From Caryophanales bacterium (GTDB lineage: Bacteria > Bacillota > Bacilli > Exiguobacteriales > Exiguobacteriaceae), in assembly GCA_902362975.1 (NCBI GenBank), contig CABIYO010000008.1, positions 1 to 64,000 on the forward strand: a DNA stretch of 64,000 nt, written 5' to 3'. A model generated the notes under the pieces. It worked only from the letters and a program-made list of their open reading frames with translations, had not been told where the DNA came from and did no database searches. Both the position numbers and the translations under genes were made by a program. Positions 21,835 through 30,836 of this stretch are shown in pieces; positions within the stretch are counted from its first letter, which is position 1; each line of letters starts with the position of its first letter.

Positions 21835-22464
21835 TTATTTTGTTCCGAACAAACGGTCACCTGCGTCCCCAAGCCCAGGAACAATATAACCGTGATCATT
21901 TAGTTTTTCATCGAGTGCAGCAAGATAAATCTCTACATCCGGATGTTCTGCTTGTACACGCTCTACGCCTTCTGGTGCTGCGCAGAGGCATGCTAACTTG
22001 ATTGACTTCGCTCCGTGTTTCTTGAGTGATGCGATCGCATCAACAGCAGAACCACCAGTCGCGAGCATCGGGTCAACGACAATAAAGTCGCGTTCTGTGA
22101 CGTCTGTCGGAAGTTTCAAGTAATATTCGTGTGGTTCAAGCGTTTCCGGATCACGGTAAAGACCGATATGACCGACTTTTACGTTCGGCATCATTTTGAG
22201 GAACCCATCCACCATACCAAGTCCTGCACGTAAAATAGGGACGATTCCCAATTTCTTGCCGGCAATCATCTTTTGCGTGGAAACAGAGACCGGTGTCTCG
22301 ATTTCTACGTCTGTTAGGGGTAGGCTGCGCGTGATTTCGTACGCCATAAGTGAAGAAACCTCGTCGACGAGTTCACGGAACTGTTTCGTCCCCGTCTCTA
22401 CTTTACGCATAATCGTCATTTTGTGCTGAATCAAAGGATGGTCATAAACATGTACTTTTCCCAT
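21835..22464 (-). CDS. upp: Uracil phosphoribosyltransferase
   Basis: Salvages uracil with PRPP to UMP in the cytoplasm. The 209 residues are the usual length. The PRPP loop [12 protein letters not shown] and the C-terminal uracil-binding segment [13 protein letters not shown] are intact. It is monocistronic here, with its own terminator. A TACAAT -10 hexamer lies about 40 bases upstream without a good -35. In Bacillus upp is next to glyA; here about 5.6 kb of accessory genes separate them. Confidence 0.97.
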   Translation of the reverse strand: MGKVHVYDHPLIQHKMTIMRKVETGTKQFRELVDEVSSLMAYEITRSLPLTDVEIETPVSVSTQKMIAGKKLGIVPILRAGLGMVDGFLKMMPNVKVGHIGLYRDPETLEPHEYYLKLPTDVTERDFIVVDPMLATGGSAVDAIASLKKHGAKSIKLACLCAAPEGVERVQAEHPDVEIYLAALDEKLNDHGYIVPGLGDAGDRLFGTK

Positions 22465-22562
22465 CTTGCTTCACTCCTCTCTCATTCTCTCTCGAGCATT
22501 GTACCCTAAGTCTGTTGAGATGGGTAGAGCCAACTTCCATTTTATCAAAGGTCAGACGCCAC

Positions 22563-23777
22563 TTATGGATGATTGATTTGGAAATAGTCATTGGCCGGAA
22601 GTTCATACGATTGCGATGTGTGTTGATCGACTAAATAGAGTCCCGTTTCCGTTTTCCATACATCAAAGGATTGCTCGGTCAATTCTTCATACAGATGCAA
22701 CTCTCCTATTTTGACAGCTACAGACGGTTTTTCATGCGGCTGAATATGAGACAAAGCATCAAACAATTCTTGCGTTTTCGGTCCGTCTAACCAGATTGTA
22801 TCTTGATCCGATTCAAACACGGCCAGGCGCGTCTCTCCTTCGGCCGGGCGCATGGACATCTTGTTTGTCACAGGACGACGGACATGCCCCCAGATTTCGA
22901 GGACCGTCCCATATGTTTTCGATAACGACAACGACGTCTCTTCAGCTACATCTTCTTCAATCGGTTGATCCGATAAGATGATGCGTTTCATGAGTTCACG
23001 GTGATCTCCTTTTAGTGAGGGATCTTCTTCTTTCGGATCGACTTTCATGTAAGGAGCCTCATACATATTCGGAAGAACGAGTTGTCTGAGCGAGGACGCG
23101 TCTCCGATTTGAAGGGTGAGACGATCATTGGCTCGCCTCGTCAAGAAAACATATCCTTCATTTTCTCCGCTTTGAAACGGAAATAGTTTTGGTTCAATGA
23201 TTGGGTCAAGTGTACGCCCGTTTCGAATCGTCTCGAACGTCACATAGATTGCCCCCGTATCCGGCGCCTTATAACGAAAAGCTGAATCGGATATTACTTC
23301 TTCATACGTCTCGTTCAAGTTGAACGTACTTGTAACCGATTTAAGGTCGTCGATACGCTCAAACTCAATCGTCGAAACCACTTCCGACTCTTGAAAACGC
23401 TCTGGTTCAAGCGCTTCAAACGCTTGAATCGGCTCCACGGAAAACGTTCGCTCCATCACCTCATTGCTGTTCGCACAGGTGACATAGCGTTCATCCCCCG
23501 CCGCAAAATATTTCACTGTTTTGGAACCAAGTACTTCATAGAGCGGATGACGAAACGTCACTTCCGCCACCTTGGCTCGTCGCTCTGGCAAGACATCTGT
23601 CGGACGACACTCACAGTATGTAAGCAGTTTCTCTTGAGTTTGCTTCGTTAATAGTATCTCAGGATCTTGCTCGACTCGATAGGAAGACAAAGGACGTAAT
23701 TCGATTGCGTTCAACGTCTCGGCACCACATCCACTCAACAAGATACAACTGAGTAAGATTCCCCAATACGTACGCAT
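22563..23777 (-). CDS. Predicted lipoprotein of unknown function
   Basis: A 404-residue exported protein. The N-terminal signal peptide ends in the lipobox LLSGC (about residues 13-17), so it should be anchored to the outer face of the membrane. I do not recognise a domain in the rest; it is rich in beta-type segments and has a few Cys residues (TYCECRP, VTCANS). The start follows GAGGAGGG. An inverted repeat TTAGGTG-GAAAT-CACCTAA (23800-23818) lies directly upstream and could be an operator. No terminator was seen before upp's upstream region. Confidence 0.7.
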   Translation of the reverse strand: MRTYWGILLSCILLSGCGAETLNAIELRPLSSYRVEQDPEILLTKQTQEKLLTYCECRPTDVLPERRAKVAEVTFRHPLYEVLGSKTVKYFAAGDERYVTCANSNEVMERTFSVEPIQAFEALEPERFQESEVVSTIEFERIDDLKSVTSTFNLNETYEEVISDSAFRYKAPDTGAIYVTFETIRNGRTLDPIIEPKLFPFQSGENEGYVFLTRRANDRLTLQIGDASSLRQLVLPNMYEAPYMKVDPKEEDPSLKGDHRELMKRIILSDQPIEEDVAEETSLSLSKTYGTVLEIWGHVRRPVTNKMSMRPAEGETRLAVFESDQDTIWLDGPKTQELFDALSHIQPHEKPSVAVKIGELHLYEELTEQSFDVWKTETGLYLVDQHTSQSYELPANDYFQINHP

Positions 23778-23799
23778 TGATGTCCCTCCTCATTCCCAA

Positions 23800-23818
23800 T
23801 TAGGTGGAAATCACCTAA
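23800..23818 (-). promoter_or_regulatory. Inverted repeat upstream of the lipoprotein gene
   Basis: Perfect 7-base arms TTAGGTG / CACCTAA around GAAAT, about 23 bases before the start codon. No T-run follows, so an operator or leader hairpin is more likely than a terminator. Confidence 0.5.
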
Positions 23819-23933
23819 ATTTTTCTTGTACATCATAACATATAACCTATTTTTGTGATGATTTCAGAATTATTACGTTTCTGATGATTTGATAATAGCG
23901 GTCCAATCCATTTTATGCTTCAACGTCTAGCCA

Positions 23934-23968
23934 CAAAAAAACGGACTAATCCATCAATAGATTAGTCC
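23934..23968 (-). terminator. Terminator downstream of the duplicated-domain protein
   Basis: Stem GGACTAATC / GATTAGTCC with an 8-base loop then GTTTTTTTG on the minus strand. It lies 14 bases after the TGA at 23983 and 89 after the TAG at 24058, which supports the longer ancestral frame. Confidence 0.9.
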
Positions 23969-23982
23969 TTTTCATCACACGA

Positions 23983-24678
23983 TCAGTCATTTTTCCGCCC
24001 ATCTTCAGATGAGTCATCTTGAGATGAGCTGTCCTGCGAAGAATCATCTCGTTCGTTCTAGTCGTCCTCCGATTCACGGTCGACTTCAACAACCTCCCCT
24101 TTTTGATTCAGTTCAAGTTTGACAAGGTCACCGGCACGCGGGGTGTCATCATCGATTTCAGAACGTGTGGCAAGTGGATACACGTTGTCTTTCCCATCGA
24201 TTTTAATCGTGACGTCTTGATTTGTGAGATTGACGAGTGTGCCGTAAACATACGCATCATCCTCACCGCTCTCACGATCCACTTCCTTCACTTCGTCATC
24301 TCGATTTAATTCGAGTTTTACTCGGTCACCCACTTGCGGTGTATCGTCATCAATTTCAGGTGTCGCCGTTAAAGGGTATGTTGACTCTCTTCCATTGAAA
24401 CTGATGGTGACATCTTCTTTCGATAACTTCACGAGTGTCCCGTATAGTTCGTAGTCGTCTTCCTCTACTCGCGCTGCTGACGAATCATCTGATGCGCTAC
24501 TTGAGTCATCTGATGTAGTAGCGTCATCTTGATTGTCCGTTGATTGATCGTCACTCGCTTGATTGATTGCTTGTGGCACGATGACCGTATCCGTCTGGTT
24601 CCCACTTACGTAAAATCCAACTCCAACAATTGCCATGACGGCTAATAATGCGCCGATGATCCAACCGATGCGTTTCAT
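23983..24678 (-). pseudogene. Membrane-anchored protein with two tandem domains and acidic tail, interrupted by TAG
   Basis: From the ATG with GAGGAGG 8 bases upstream, a 206-residue product reaches TAG at 24058. It has one N-terminal membrane helix (about 4-25), a Ser/Asp-rich linker (about 40-75) and two copies of a roughly 64-residue unit (LYGTLVKLSKEDVTI... and VYGTLVNLTNQDVTI..., each closing with EVDRES), resembling DUF5666-type beta domains. Beyond TAG the frame stays open for 24 codons with the same acidic Ser/Asp composition (DDSSQDSSSQDDSSEDG) and ends at TGA 23983, close to the terminator. The tail loss may be tolerated, so the protein may still work. Its promoter shares an 11-bp direct repeat with the two-component operon. 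Confidence 0.72.
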
Positions 24679-24715
24679 GTTCATTTCCTCCTCGTGATGT
24701 GTTCTTCTTAATTTC

Positions 24716-24771
24716 ATCATATGCCTCTTCCGTGAGAGCAGATTTAAGGCTCCATTAGAAGTTGATGAGAA
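24716..24771 (-). promoter_or_regulatory. Response-regulator-type promoter A (direct repeats plus -10)
   Basis: On the minus strand TTCTCAT (24771-24765), 4 bases, TTCTAAT (24760-24754), exactly 32 bases, then TATGAT (24721-24716). No consensus -35 is present, suggesting activator dependence. The same arrangement with identical spacing occurs at 27040-27095. Confidence 0.7.
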
Positions 24772-24786
24772 AATGCGAAATGTTCA

Positions 24787-26022
24787 TCAGCGAGTCAAGA
24801 AAAATATACTGCCATCCGGATGATTCGATCTACTTCCGATCGCCCACTCATTCAAGTCCGCCACTTCTTTCGCAATCGCGAGACCAAGACCACTCCCACT
24901 TCGATCGCGTGCCTCATCCAATCGGTAAAATCGGTCGAACAGCCGATTCCTCACCTCATCCGTTAGAACGGGTCCTCGATCGCGTACCTCAATCCGATCA
25001 CTCTTCAAATGAAGACTCGTCTCTTGCGCATATTTCAAACTATTGTCTAATAGGATGACAAGAATCCGTTGTAACGACTCACGATGACCGAACCAGCTTC
25101 CTGTAGCTTCAATAGGTAACTGGACGCCATGCGACCGTACAAAACGTTCTCCTATGGATTCCCCAAGTTCAGCTAAATCGATTTCTTCTCGCTCCACCTG
25201 TTCGAGTGCAGCGAACCGATTCAATTCGAGCATCGGTTCAATCAAATCATGTCGCATTTGACGCGACTCCGTTAAAATATGGTTGATTGCTTCGGCACGC
25301 ACACTCTCATCTGCTTGTCCCCACCGTTGCAATAACTTCGCATAGCCCTCGATGACGGTCAACGGTGTCTTGAGTTCATGTGAAACATCGGCGACGAAAC
25401 GACGTTGTTGCTCCATCGTTCCTTCGACCCGCTCGATCATATGGTTAAATCCGTTCGAAAGGGTTGTCACTTCATCTTGTCGATCATCTACTTCGATTGT
25501 CTCTAACTTACCGGACTCCGTGATGCGCTCCATCGTCTCTGTCAATCGACGTAACGGCGACAGACCTTGACGTAAAATCCACCACGTCCCGAGGAAGGTC
25601 AAAAGAACGGCAAGGAAGAACATGACGAGAAAAATGGTTGCGAGCGCTTGAATCGTATTGCTCACATCTTGATCTTGAAAGCCGAACGCCAATCCATCCG
25701 TCGTCGCGACCACAAACCAATCATCGATGAGGGCCGGTTCCCCGTAATTGATGGGAAACGTCGTTCCGTCCGGCACTTCTCCCCCAATGATTCCCCATTC
25801 GCCGTTTTCTTGACGTTCTAACACGACACTATCCTCATGAAGTGACAAGACCGCATCGCTATTCCGGACATCTTCTTCTAATAGATTTAACGCCTGCAGT
25901 AACACGTCAAAACGCGAATCGACAATTTCCTGCCTGGCGACGAACCAGGTCACACCAAAGGAGACGAGAAGAAGCAATAACATGAACCCTGTCATCGCCC
26001 ATGCAATTTTTGTTCGCAGCAT
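24787..26022 (-). CDS. Sensor histidine kinase (OmpR-partner type)
   Basis: A 411-residue membrane kinase: membrane helix 1 (about 7-27), an extracytoplasmic domain of about 100 residues, helix 2 (about 128-150), HAMP, a HisKA domain with His215 in VSHELKTP, and HATPase_c with N-box DNSLKYA and G-box GSGLGLAI. It is translated 3 bases after the response regulator stop, so the two form a pair. The extracytoplasmic domain shows no family I recognise, so the stimulus is unknown. Confidence 0.93.
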   Translation of the reverse strand: MLRTKIAWAMTGFMLLLLLVSFGVTWFVARQEIVDSRFDVLLQALNLLEEDVRNSDAVLSLHEDSVVLERQENGEWGIIGGEVPDGTTFPINYGEPALIDDWFVVATTDGLAFGFQDQDVSNTIQALATIFLVMFFLAVLLTFLGTWWILRQGLSPLRRLTETMERITESGKLETIEVDDRQDEVTTLSNGFNHMIERVEGTMEQQRRFVADVSHELKTPLTVIEGYAKLLQRWGQADESVRAEAINHILTESRQMRHDLIEPMLELNRFAALEQVEREEIDLAELGESIGERFVRSHGVQLPIEATGSWFGHRESLQRILVILLDNSLKYAQETSLHLKSDRIEVRDRGPVLTDEVRNRLFDRFYRLDEARDRSGSGLGLAIAKEVADLNEWAIGSRSNHPDGSIFFLTR

Positions 26023-26025
26023 CGG

Positions 26026-26703
26026 TCACTCACCACGCTTCAACATATAGCCGACACCGCGAACCGTTTGAATCCAAGAGCCGGTCAGTTTTTTCCTGAC
26101 GTATCGGACATACACATCCACGACGTTCGTATCCCCATAATAGTCGAATCCCCACACGTGTTCGACGAGTTGGTCACGCGTCAAAACGCGCTCCGGATTC
26201 TCTAAAAAGAAAAGCAACAAGTCAAACTCACGTCGAGTCAAATCTACTTTCCTTTCGTCACAATATACTTCATGACGATTCACGTCGACAGTCAATGCCT
26301 CATATGTCAACACCTGTTCGGAATGGTCTTGGCGAACAAGCTGGCGCATTCGTAAAAATGCACGAATCCGTGCGAGCACTTCTTCTATTTCAAATGGTTT
26401 TGTGATGTAATCATCTGCGCCAAGATCGAGTCCACTCACTTTATCGTATCGATCGCCACGGGCCGTCACCATCAAAACGGGTAACAAAGGTCGCTCTTCT
26501 TTCAGACGACGGACGACCTCGAGTCCACTCATTTGAGGCAACATCACGTCAAGCAACACGAGGTCGACATCGTCAGCGAGCGCTCGTTCCAGACCGGTAC
26601 GACCGTCTGTCGCCACCATGACCGCGTACCCCGCGTGCTTCAATTCCAACTCCAGTAATCGCGCAATCTTCGAATCATCTTCTACGACGAGAATCGTCTG
26701 CAT
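26026..26703 (-). CDS. OmpR-family response regulator
   Basis: A 225-residue two-domain regulator. The receiver has the acidic pair Asp9-Asp10, phospho-acceptor Asp52 and Lys in ITKPFE. The C-terminal winged helix reads LTRREFDLLLFFLENPE with recognition segment YGDTNVVDVYVRYVRKKL. Start at ATG with AAAGGAG 8 bases upstream; the GTG 9 bases earlier overlaps that site. A terminator-like hairpin lies directly in front of the ribosome-binding site, so expression is probably attenuated relative to the small upstream gene. Likely targets are the two promoters with TTCTCAT-N4-TTCTAAT repeats. Confidence 0.93.
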   Translation of the reverse strand: MQTILVVEDDSKIARLLELELKHAGYAVMVATDGRTGLERALADDVDLVLLDVMLPQMSGLEVVRRLKEERPLLPVLMVTARGDRYDKVSGLDLGADDYITKPFEIEEVLARIRAFLRMRQLVRQDHSEQVLTYEALTVDVNRHEVYCDERKVDLTRREFDLLLFFLENPERVLTRDQLVEHVWGFDYYGDTNVVDVYVRYVRKKLTGSWIQTVRGVGYMLKRGE

Positions 26704-26719
26704 CCTGCTCACTCCTTTG

Positions 26720-26747
26720 AAAAAACGCCGAGCGGTTCGCTCGACGT
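26720..26747 (-). terminator. Intra-operon terminator/attenuator before the response regulator
   Basis: Stem ACGTCGAGCG / CGCTCGGCGT (one wobble) with an AAC loop, followed by TTTTT running into the AAAGGAG of the next gene. It should let only part of the transcripts from the small membrane gene reach the two-component genes. Confidence 0.85.
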
Positions 26748-26768
26748 ATTGTTATTCACTTCCCGAAT

Positions 26769-27017
26769 TCAATCTGTAAAAAACAGACGAACCCCTTCCG
26801 GAATGGCTTGCTCGATTCGTCTTTCTAGATCATCTTCCCATTCATCCCACGTCGTATCGACAAGTTCCATCTGCTGTTCGACTTCCAGCGCCGCTAGCGA
26901 TAGTTGCGACAGGCTAGATTGTCCAGGTGAAGTGAAGAATAAAAATCCGGCAAGTCCGATTCCCATAAGTCCGATCGCCAATAACGTTGTTCCAATGGTT
27001 TTCATTACACGTTTCAT
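26769..27017 (-). CDS. Small single-helix membrane protein, unknown function
   Basis: An 82-residue protein: a short basic N-terminus, one hydrophobic helix (about 8-29) and an outside segment rich in acidic and Trp residues (TTWDEWEDDLERRIEQ). GGAGGG lies 8 bases before the ATG. It is first in a unit with the response regulator and kinase, behind a promoter with OmpR-type repeats. A modulator or target of the sensor kinase is a reasonable guess, but no family was recognised. Confidence 0.65.
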   Translation of the reverse strand: MKRVMKTIGTTLLAIGLMGIGLAGFLFFTSPGQSSLSQLSLAALEVEQQMELVDTTWDEWEDDLERRIEQAIPEGVRLFFTD

Positions 27018-27039
27018 GCACGCATCCCTCCTACCTCAA

Positions 27040-27095
27040 ATCATACGACAGGAAAACGAGAAATCGTGGTGTACTCCATTAGAATTTCATGAGAA
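27040..27095 (-). promoter_or_regulatory. Response-regulator-type promoter B (direct repeats plus -10)
   Basis: Minus strand: TTCTCAT (27095-27089), 4 bases, TTCTAAT (27084-27078), 32 bases, TATGAT (27045-27040). The spacing is identical to promoter A at 24716-24771 and there is no consensus -35. It drives the small membrane gene and the two-component genes, consistent with autoregulation. Confidence 0.7.
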
Positions 27096-27119
27096 AAGGC
27101 GCTACTTCCGTAGCACCTT
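27092..27119 (-). terminator. Terminator of the glyA unit, overlapping a stop codon
   Basis: AAGGTGCTAC / GTAGCGCCTT (one wobble) with GGAA loop, then TTCTC. The first bases of the stem are the TAA of the upstream gene. Confidence 0.82.
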
Positions 27120-28065
27120 ACTCTTCGAGCACGGACTTCGCAATCGGTGCCCAATACGTCCCTTCCATCTCCGAAACGGTCGTCAACGTTTCACGATAGG
27201 CCGGGTCATTCGCTTTTTTCTCGGCAATCCCTTTCATCCAAAGGACATCCGCCTTATAACCTGATTCTGGATACGACTTGAGATAAGCCGCATAGTCCGC
27301 AATGTCCGCTTCTCCCAATTTATTGTCGACAAGAAGTCGATAAAACCCAACTGCTTGTTCTTGTCCGACTTTCGCTTTTCCACCTAATAGGCGGTCGGCT
27401 TTTTCATACTGTTTGTCTTGAACGAGTGATTCTACCTCAGCCAGCGGTACAACATCCGTTGATGTGTCCGGTGCTTCTTCAGTTGATTCCTTTGGCGTCT
27501 GTTCGTCCGCATCTTGAAGTTTCTCATTCTCTTCTTCGAGTCGGGCGACTTCTGCCTCGAGCTCTTCAAGGCGTTCCGCGAGTGCTTCTTCTTCTGTCAC
27601 CGTCTCGACAACGACTTCGTCCGGCTCGTCCGGCGTGACGACCGGCGGTTCGGTATCTGGCCAAAATATGAGCGCTATAGCCGCAAGACCGACCACAAGC
27701 GGGAGTCCGAGCCACTTCTTATCGAACTTGAACGCCTGTCGCCATTCGGCTAAATCCGAATGTTGGATGACAGCCGACGAGAACGAACGAAAGCGGCGCT
27801 TGGCCGCTTTTTTCCCGTTCGCCTTTACTTCTAGCGCAAGACCTAGTCGATGGAAAGCAGCAGGCACTTTCATCCCGAGGAGCGGCACGATTCGTTCACT
27901 CGCTTCTTCATAATAGCCATGGTCGAGGAGCGTCGTGATGACACCGAACTCACTGGCGACAAGACGGAAAGACGGATCGTATTCCCCTTTACGAGCCAAC
28001 CATTCTGTCATATCGAACAACGGAAGTTCGGATAGCTCTCGTTCTGCTAGTGTCCGAATATCCAT
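27118..28065 (-). CDS. Membrane protein with coiled coil and TPR-like C-terminus
   Basis: A 315-residue protein of unrecognised family. Residues about 1-115 are a cytoplasmic helical domain. A single membrane helix follows (about 119-136, LPLVVGLAAIALIFW), then a Pro/acidic linker, a Glu-rich coiled coil (about 160-190) and a C-terminal helical-repeat region (about 210-315) resembling TPR-type outer-face domains. It starts 4 bases after the glyA stop and shares its transcript and terminator. A scaffold role at the envelope is only a guess. Confidence 0.65.
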   Translation of the reverse strand: MDIRTLAERELSELPLFDMTEWLARKGEYDPSFRLVASEFGVITTLLDHGYYEEASERIVPLLGMKVPAAFHRLGLALEVKANGKKAAKRRFRSFSSAVIQHSDLAEWRQAFKFDKKWLGLPLVVGLAAIALIFWPDTEPPVVTPDEPDEVVVETVTEEEALAERLEELEAEVARLEEENEKLQDADEQTPKESTEEAPDTSTDVVPLAEVESLVQDKQYEKADRLLGGKAKVGQEQAVGFYRLLVDNKLGEADIADYAAYLKSYPESGYKADVLWMKGIAEKKANDPAYRETLTTVSEMEGTYWAPIAKSVLEE

Positions 28066-28069
28066 TGAC

Positions 28070-29323
28070 TCAGCCTCGTTCAGGGTAAAGCGGGAACTTC
28101 GCCGTTAACGATCGCACGTCTTGAAGTGCTTCCGCGATGACCGCATCGTCTTCATGTTGTTTCAGCACACGTCCGATGAGACGTGCCACTTCTTTCATAT
28201 CCGCTTCTTTGAAGCCACGAGTCGTCATTGCAGCCGTTCCGAGACGGATTCCGCTTGTGACAAACGGTGATGCCGGGTCGAATGGAATCGTGTTTTTATT
28301 GACTGTGATTCCCGCTGCATCTAGTGCATGCTCAGCCGCTTTACCTGTGATATCGATTCCTCGAAGGTCGACGAGCAAGAGGTGATTGTCCGTTCCGCCC
28401 GATACGATGCGGAGTCCCTCTTCTTCAAGGCCTACAGCAAGTGCTTGCGCATTCGCAATGACTTGACGTTGGTAATCTTTGAATTCCGGTTGGAGTGCCT
28501 CACCGAACGCGACCGCTTTCGCTGCGATGACGTGCATGAGCGGTCCTCCTTGAATCCCTGGGAAAATCGACTTATCGATCGCTTTGGCGAACTCTTCTTT
28601 ACAAAGAATCATCCCTCCACGTGGTCCACGAAGCGTCTTGTGCGTCGTCGTCGTGACGAAGTGCGCATGCTCGACCGGGTTCGGGTGAAGCCCTGCTGCC
28701 ACGAGTCCAGCGATGTGTGCCATATCGACCATAAGGTAAGCATCGACACTGTCCGCGATCTCACGGAATTTCGCGAAGTCAATCGTACGTGGGTATGCTG
28801 ACGCTCCCGCGACAATCAATTTCGGCTTATGTTCTTTCGCAAGTGCAGCGACGACGTCATAATCGATGTGTTCTGTCTCTTTGTCTACACCGTATTCGAC
28901 GAAGTTATATTGCACACCTGAGAAGTTGACCGGACTCCCGTGCGTCAAGTGACCACCATGAGACAAGTTCATTCCGAGAACAGTATCTCCTGCTTCTAGC
29001 ACCGTGAAGTAGACCGCCATGTTCGCTTGTGCGCCCGAGTGTGGTTGTACGTTCGCATGTTCTGCACCGAACAATTCTTTCGCACGGTCACGCGCCAAGT
29101 TCTCAGCGACGTCGACAAACTCACAGCCACCGTAGTAACGGCGTCCCGGATATCCTTCGGCATATTTGTTCGTCAATACGCCTCCTTGCGCTTCCATGAC
29201 CGCTTCTGAAACAAAGTTTTCTGAAGCGATGAGTTCGATGTTGTCGCGCTGACGACCGAGCTCGTGTTGCATTGCCTCAAACAATTCCGCATCCTGCACT
29301 TTCAACTTCGTCGTGTTTACCAT
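28070..29323 (-). CDS. glyA: Serine hydroxymethyltransferase
   Basis: PLP enzyme converting serine and tetrahydrofolate to glycine and methylene-tetrahydrofolate. The 417 residues are the normal bacterial length. The PLP-binding Lys is in [24 protein letters not shown] and HGGHLTHG are also present. On the minus strand a TACGAT -10 lies about 40 bases upstream. Two GATACCCAA direct repeats 28 bases apart lie in the divergent spacer with the esterase gene. Confidence 0.98.
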   Translation of the reverse strand: MVNTTKLKVQDAELFEAMQHELGRQRDNIELIASENFVSEAVMEAQGGVLTNKYAEGYPGRRYYGGCEFVDVAENLARDRAKELFGAEHANVQPHSGAQANMAVYFTVLEAGDTVLGMNLSHGGHLTHGSPVNFSGVQYNFVEYGVDKETEHIDYDVVAALAKEHKPKLIVAGASAYPRTIDFAKFREIADSVDAYLMVDMAHIAGLVAAGLHPNPVEHAHFVTTTTHKTLRGPRGGMILCKEEFAKAIDKSIFPGIQGGPLMHVIAAKAVAFGEALQPEFKDYQRQVIANAQALAVGLEEEGLRIVSGGTDNHLLLVDLRGIDITGKAAEHALDAAGITVNKNTIPFDPASPFVTSGIRLGTAAMTTRGFKEADMKEVARLIGRVLKQHEDDAVIAEALQDVRSLTAKFPLYPERG

Positions 29324-29384
29324 GTGAAGACCCCCTCTAAATGTCTAAAAATCAACACCCCCATCGTACCACACGCTTGTTTTT

Positions 29385-29421
29385 TTGGGTATCGCAATAA
29401 TCTGATGAAAAGTTGGGTATC
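29385..29421. promoter_or_regulatory. Direct repeat in the glyA/esterase divergent spacer
   Basis: TTGGGTATC occurs at 29385-29393 and 29413-29421, 28 bp apart on the same face count only approximately. The right copy includes TATCAT, a possible plus-strand -10. It could be a shared operator. Confidence 0.35.
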
Positions 29422-29454
29422 ATTAATAGGAATGTAACTATGAGGAGGCCACTT

Positions 29455-30240
29455 ATGATTGAGACAAAAGAACTGACGATCACACCGTTCGAACGGACAC
29501 GAACGGTCCGAATTTACACACCTGCCGACTATGAGACGTCCGACAAACGATATCCCGTCCTCTACATGCACGACGGACAGAACTGTTTTGCTGACGAGGA
29601 TGCGAGCTACAACATGAGCTGGCGCGTCGGTGAATATTTAGACGCCTCGAAGCGCGACTTGATTGTTGTCTCCCTCGATAGTGCACCAGGTGAACAACGA
29701 CTCGATGAGTATGGACCGTGGGAAAACCCTTATATCGGGGAAAGTTTGCTCGGACGTGACATCGTGCTCGGCGGGCAAGGTTCCGCCTATATCGAATACA
29801 TCGCGCAGGAATTGAAACCTCGAATCGATGCCGACTACCGGACGATTCCGGAAGCAACAGCGATGATGGGGAGTTCGATGGGTGGGCTCATCTCGGTGTA
29901 CGCAGCCTGTGTGTATCCAGACGTCTTCAAGCGTGTCGCTTCCCTGTCCTCTGCATTTTGGTTCAACCAAACCGAGCTGGAACAATTGATTGAATCGAGC
30001 GATTTGAAGGGAGTGGAACGTCTTTACTTGGATGTCGGCGCAAAAGAAGTCGAGGAACCGATTGAAAATGGACCGACGAACGAGATGTATCGTGAGTCAA
30101 GCGAACGCGTGTACAACCTGTTAAAAGACAAGGTCGAGCACATCCGCTTCGAAGTGATTGAAGAAGGAGTTCACAATGAGATCGCCTGGCGTGAGCGTTT
30201 CCCGATGGTCATCTCCTATCTTTTTGGAGAAGAGTTATAA
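29455..30240 (+). CDS. Alpha/beta hydrolase, putative esterase (esterase D/YbbA type)
   Basis: A 261-residue cytoplasmic serine hydrolase of the putative-esterase family (PF00756 type). The strand-helix core begins with YPVLYMHDGQNCF. The nucleophile Ser lies in GSSMGGL, a likely acid in LDVGAKE and the His in GVHNEIAW. The start is set by GAGGAGG six bases upstream. The substrate is unknown; related proteins act on siderophore esters, formylglutathione or acylated sugars. It is a single plus-strand gene inside the minus-strand ywlG-glyA block. Confidence 0.85.
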   Translation: MIETKELTITPFERTRTVRIYTPADYETSDKRYPVLYMHDGQNCFADEDASYNMSWRVGEYLDASKRDLIVVSLDSAPGEQRLDEYGPWENPYIGESLLGRDIVLGGQGSAYIEYIAQELKPRIDADYRTIPEATAMMGSSMGGLISVYAACVYPDVFKRVASLSSAFWFNQTELEQLIESSDLKGVERLYLDVGAKEVEEPIENGPTNEMYRESSERVYNLLKDKVEHIRFEVIEEGVHNEIAWRERFPMVISYLFGEEL

Positions 30241-30251
30241 TTTGAACAAAA

Positions 30252-30290
30252 AAGCATCGCATTCGGTCGAAAAACCCAAATGCGATGCTT
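30252..30290. terminator. Bidirectional terminator between the esterase gene and ywlG
   Basis: Perfect 12-base stem AAGCATCGCATT / AATGCGATGCTT. On the minus strand it is followed by TTTTTT, giving the stronger terminator for the prfA-ywlG operon. It also lies 11 bases after the esterase stop. Confidence 0.88.
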
Positions 30291-30293
30291 CCT

Positions 30294-30836
30294 TCATTTA
30301 TTTGGATACTGAGCCCGTGGTCCACCAATCAGTTTCGGTCTCGTGACCGCGAACGTGACATACGCCTCTCCGAGATGCTTCGATGATAACCGAAGCGGTA
30401 TGGCGACCGGTTTCAAATGCATCCCAATCAATGTCGAGCCGATATCAATTCCGGCATCTGCTTGAATCGATTCGATGACACATGGTTCATCAAAGTTCGC
30501 ATACGCCTTCTCGGACATCGCCCCGCCCGCGGAGCGGACCGGGACGACCGTCACTTCTGTGAGACCGAACTGTTTGAGTGTCCGGCGCTCAACGGTGAGG
30601 GCACGATTGATATGCTCACACCCTTGAAACGCCAAATGGACAGCTGTCTTCTCTCTGAATTCAAGGAATGCTTCCATCAATTCGCTTGCGACATCAATGG
30701 AACCTGCCTTCCCAATCGTTTTTCCGAGCACTTCACTCGTCGAGCATCCGATGACGAGAATGCGCTCATCATTCAACGGGAACCGCTCGTGAAGCTCCGT
30801 TAATAATCCGAGAAGTTCCGTCTTCATTTGACTCAC
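30294..30836 (-). CDS. ywlG: TIGR01440/DUF436 family protein (YwlG-like)
   Basis: A 180-residue conserved protein of Bacilli with no assigned function. The GCSTSEV motif near the N-terminus and QGCEHINRAL in the middle are characteristic. Start given as the GTG overlapping the rpiB stop; an ATG at 30827 is equally possible because neither has a strong ribosome-binding site. It is last in the prfA-prmC-ywlC-ywlE-rpiB-ywlG unit, the same order as in B. subtilis. Confidence 0.85.
   Translation of the reverse strand: MSQMKTELLGLLTELHERFPLNDERILVIGCSTSEVLGKTIGKAGSIDVASELMEAFLEFREKTAVHLAFQGCEHINRALTVERRTLKQFGLTEVTVVPVRSAGGAMSEKAYANFDEPCVIESIQADAGIDIGSTLIGMHLKPVAIPLRLSSKHLGEAYVTFAVTRPKLIGGPRAQYPNK

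Noticed and set aside
24058..24678. The two 64-residue units as a DNA-level tandem duplication artefact
   Set aside because: The units differ at many codons, so this is an old domain duplication, not an assembly repeat.
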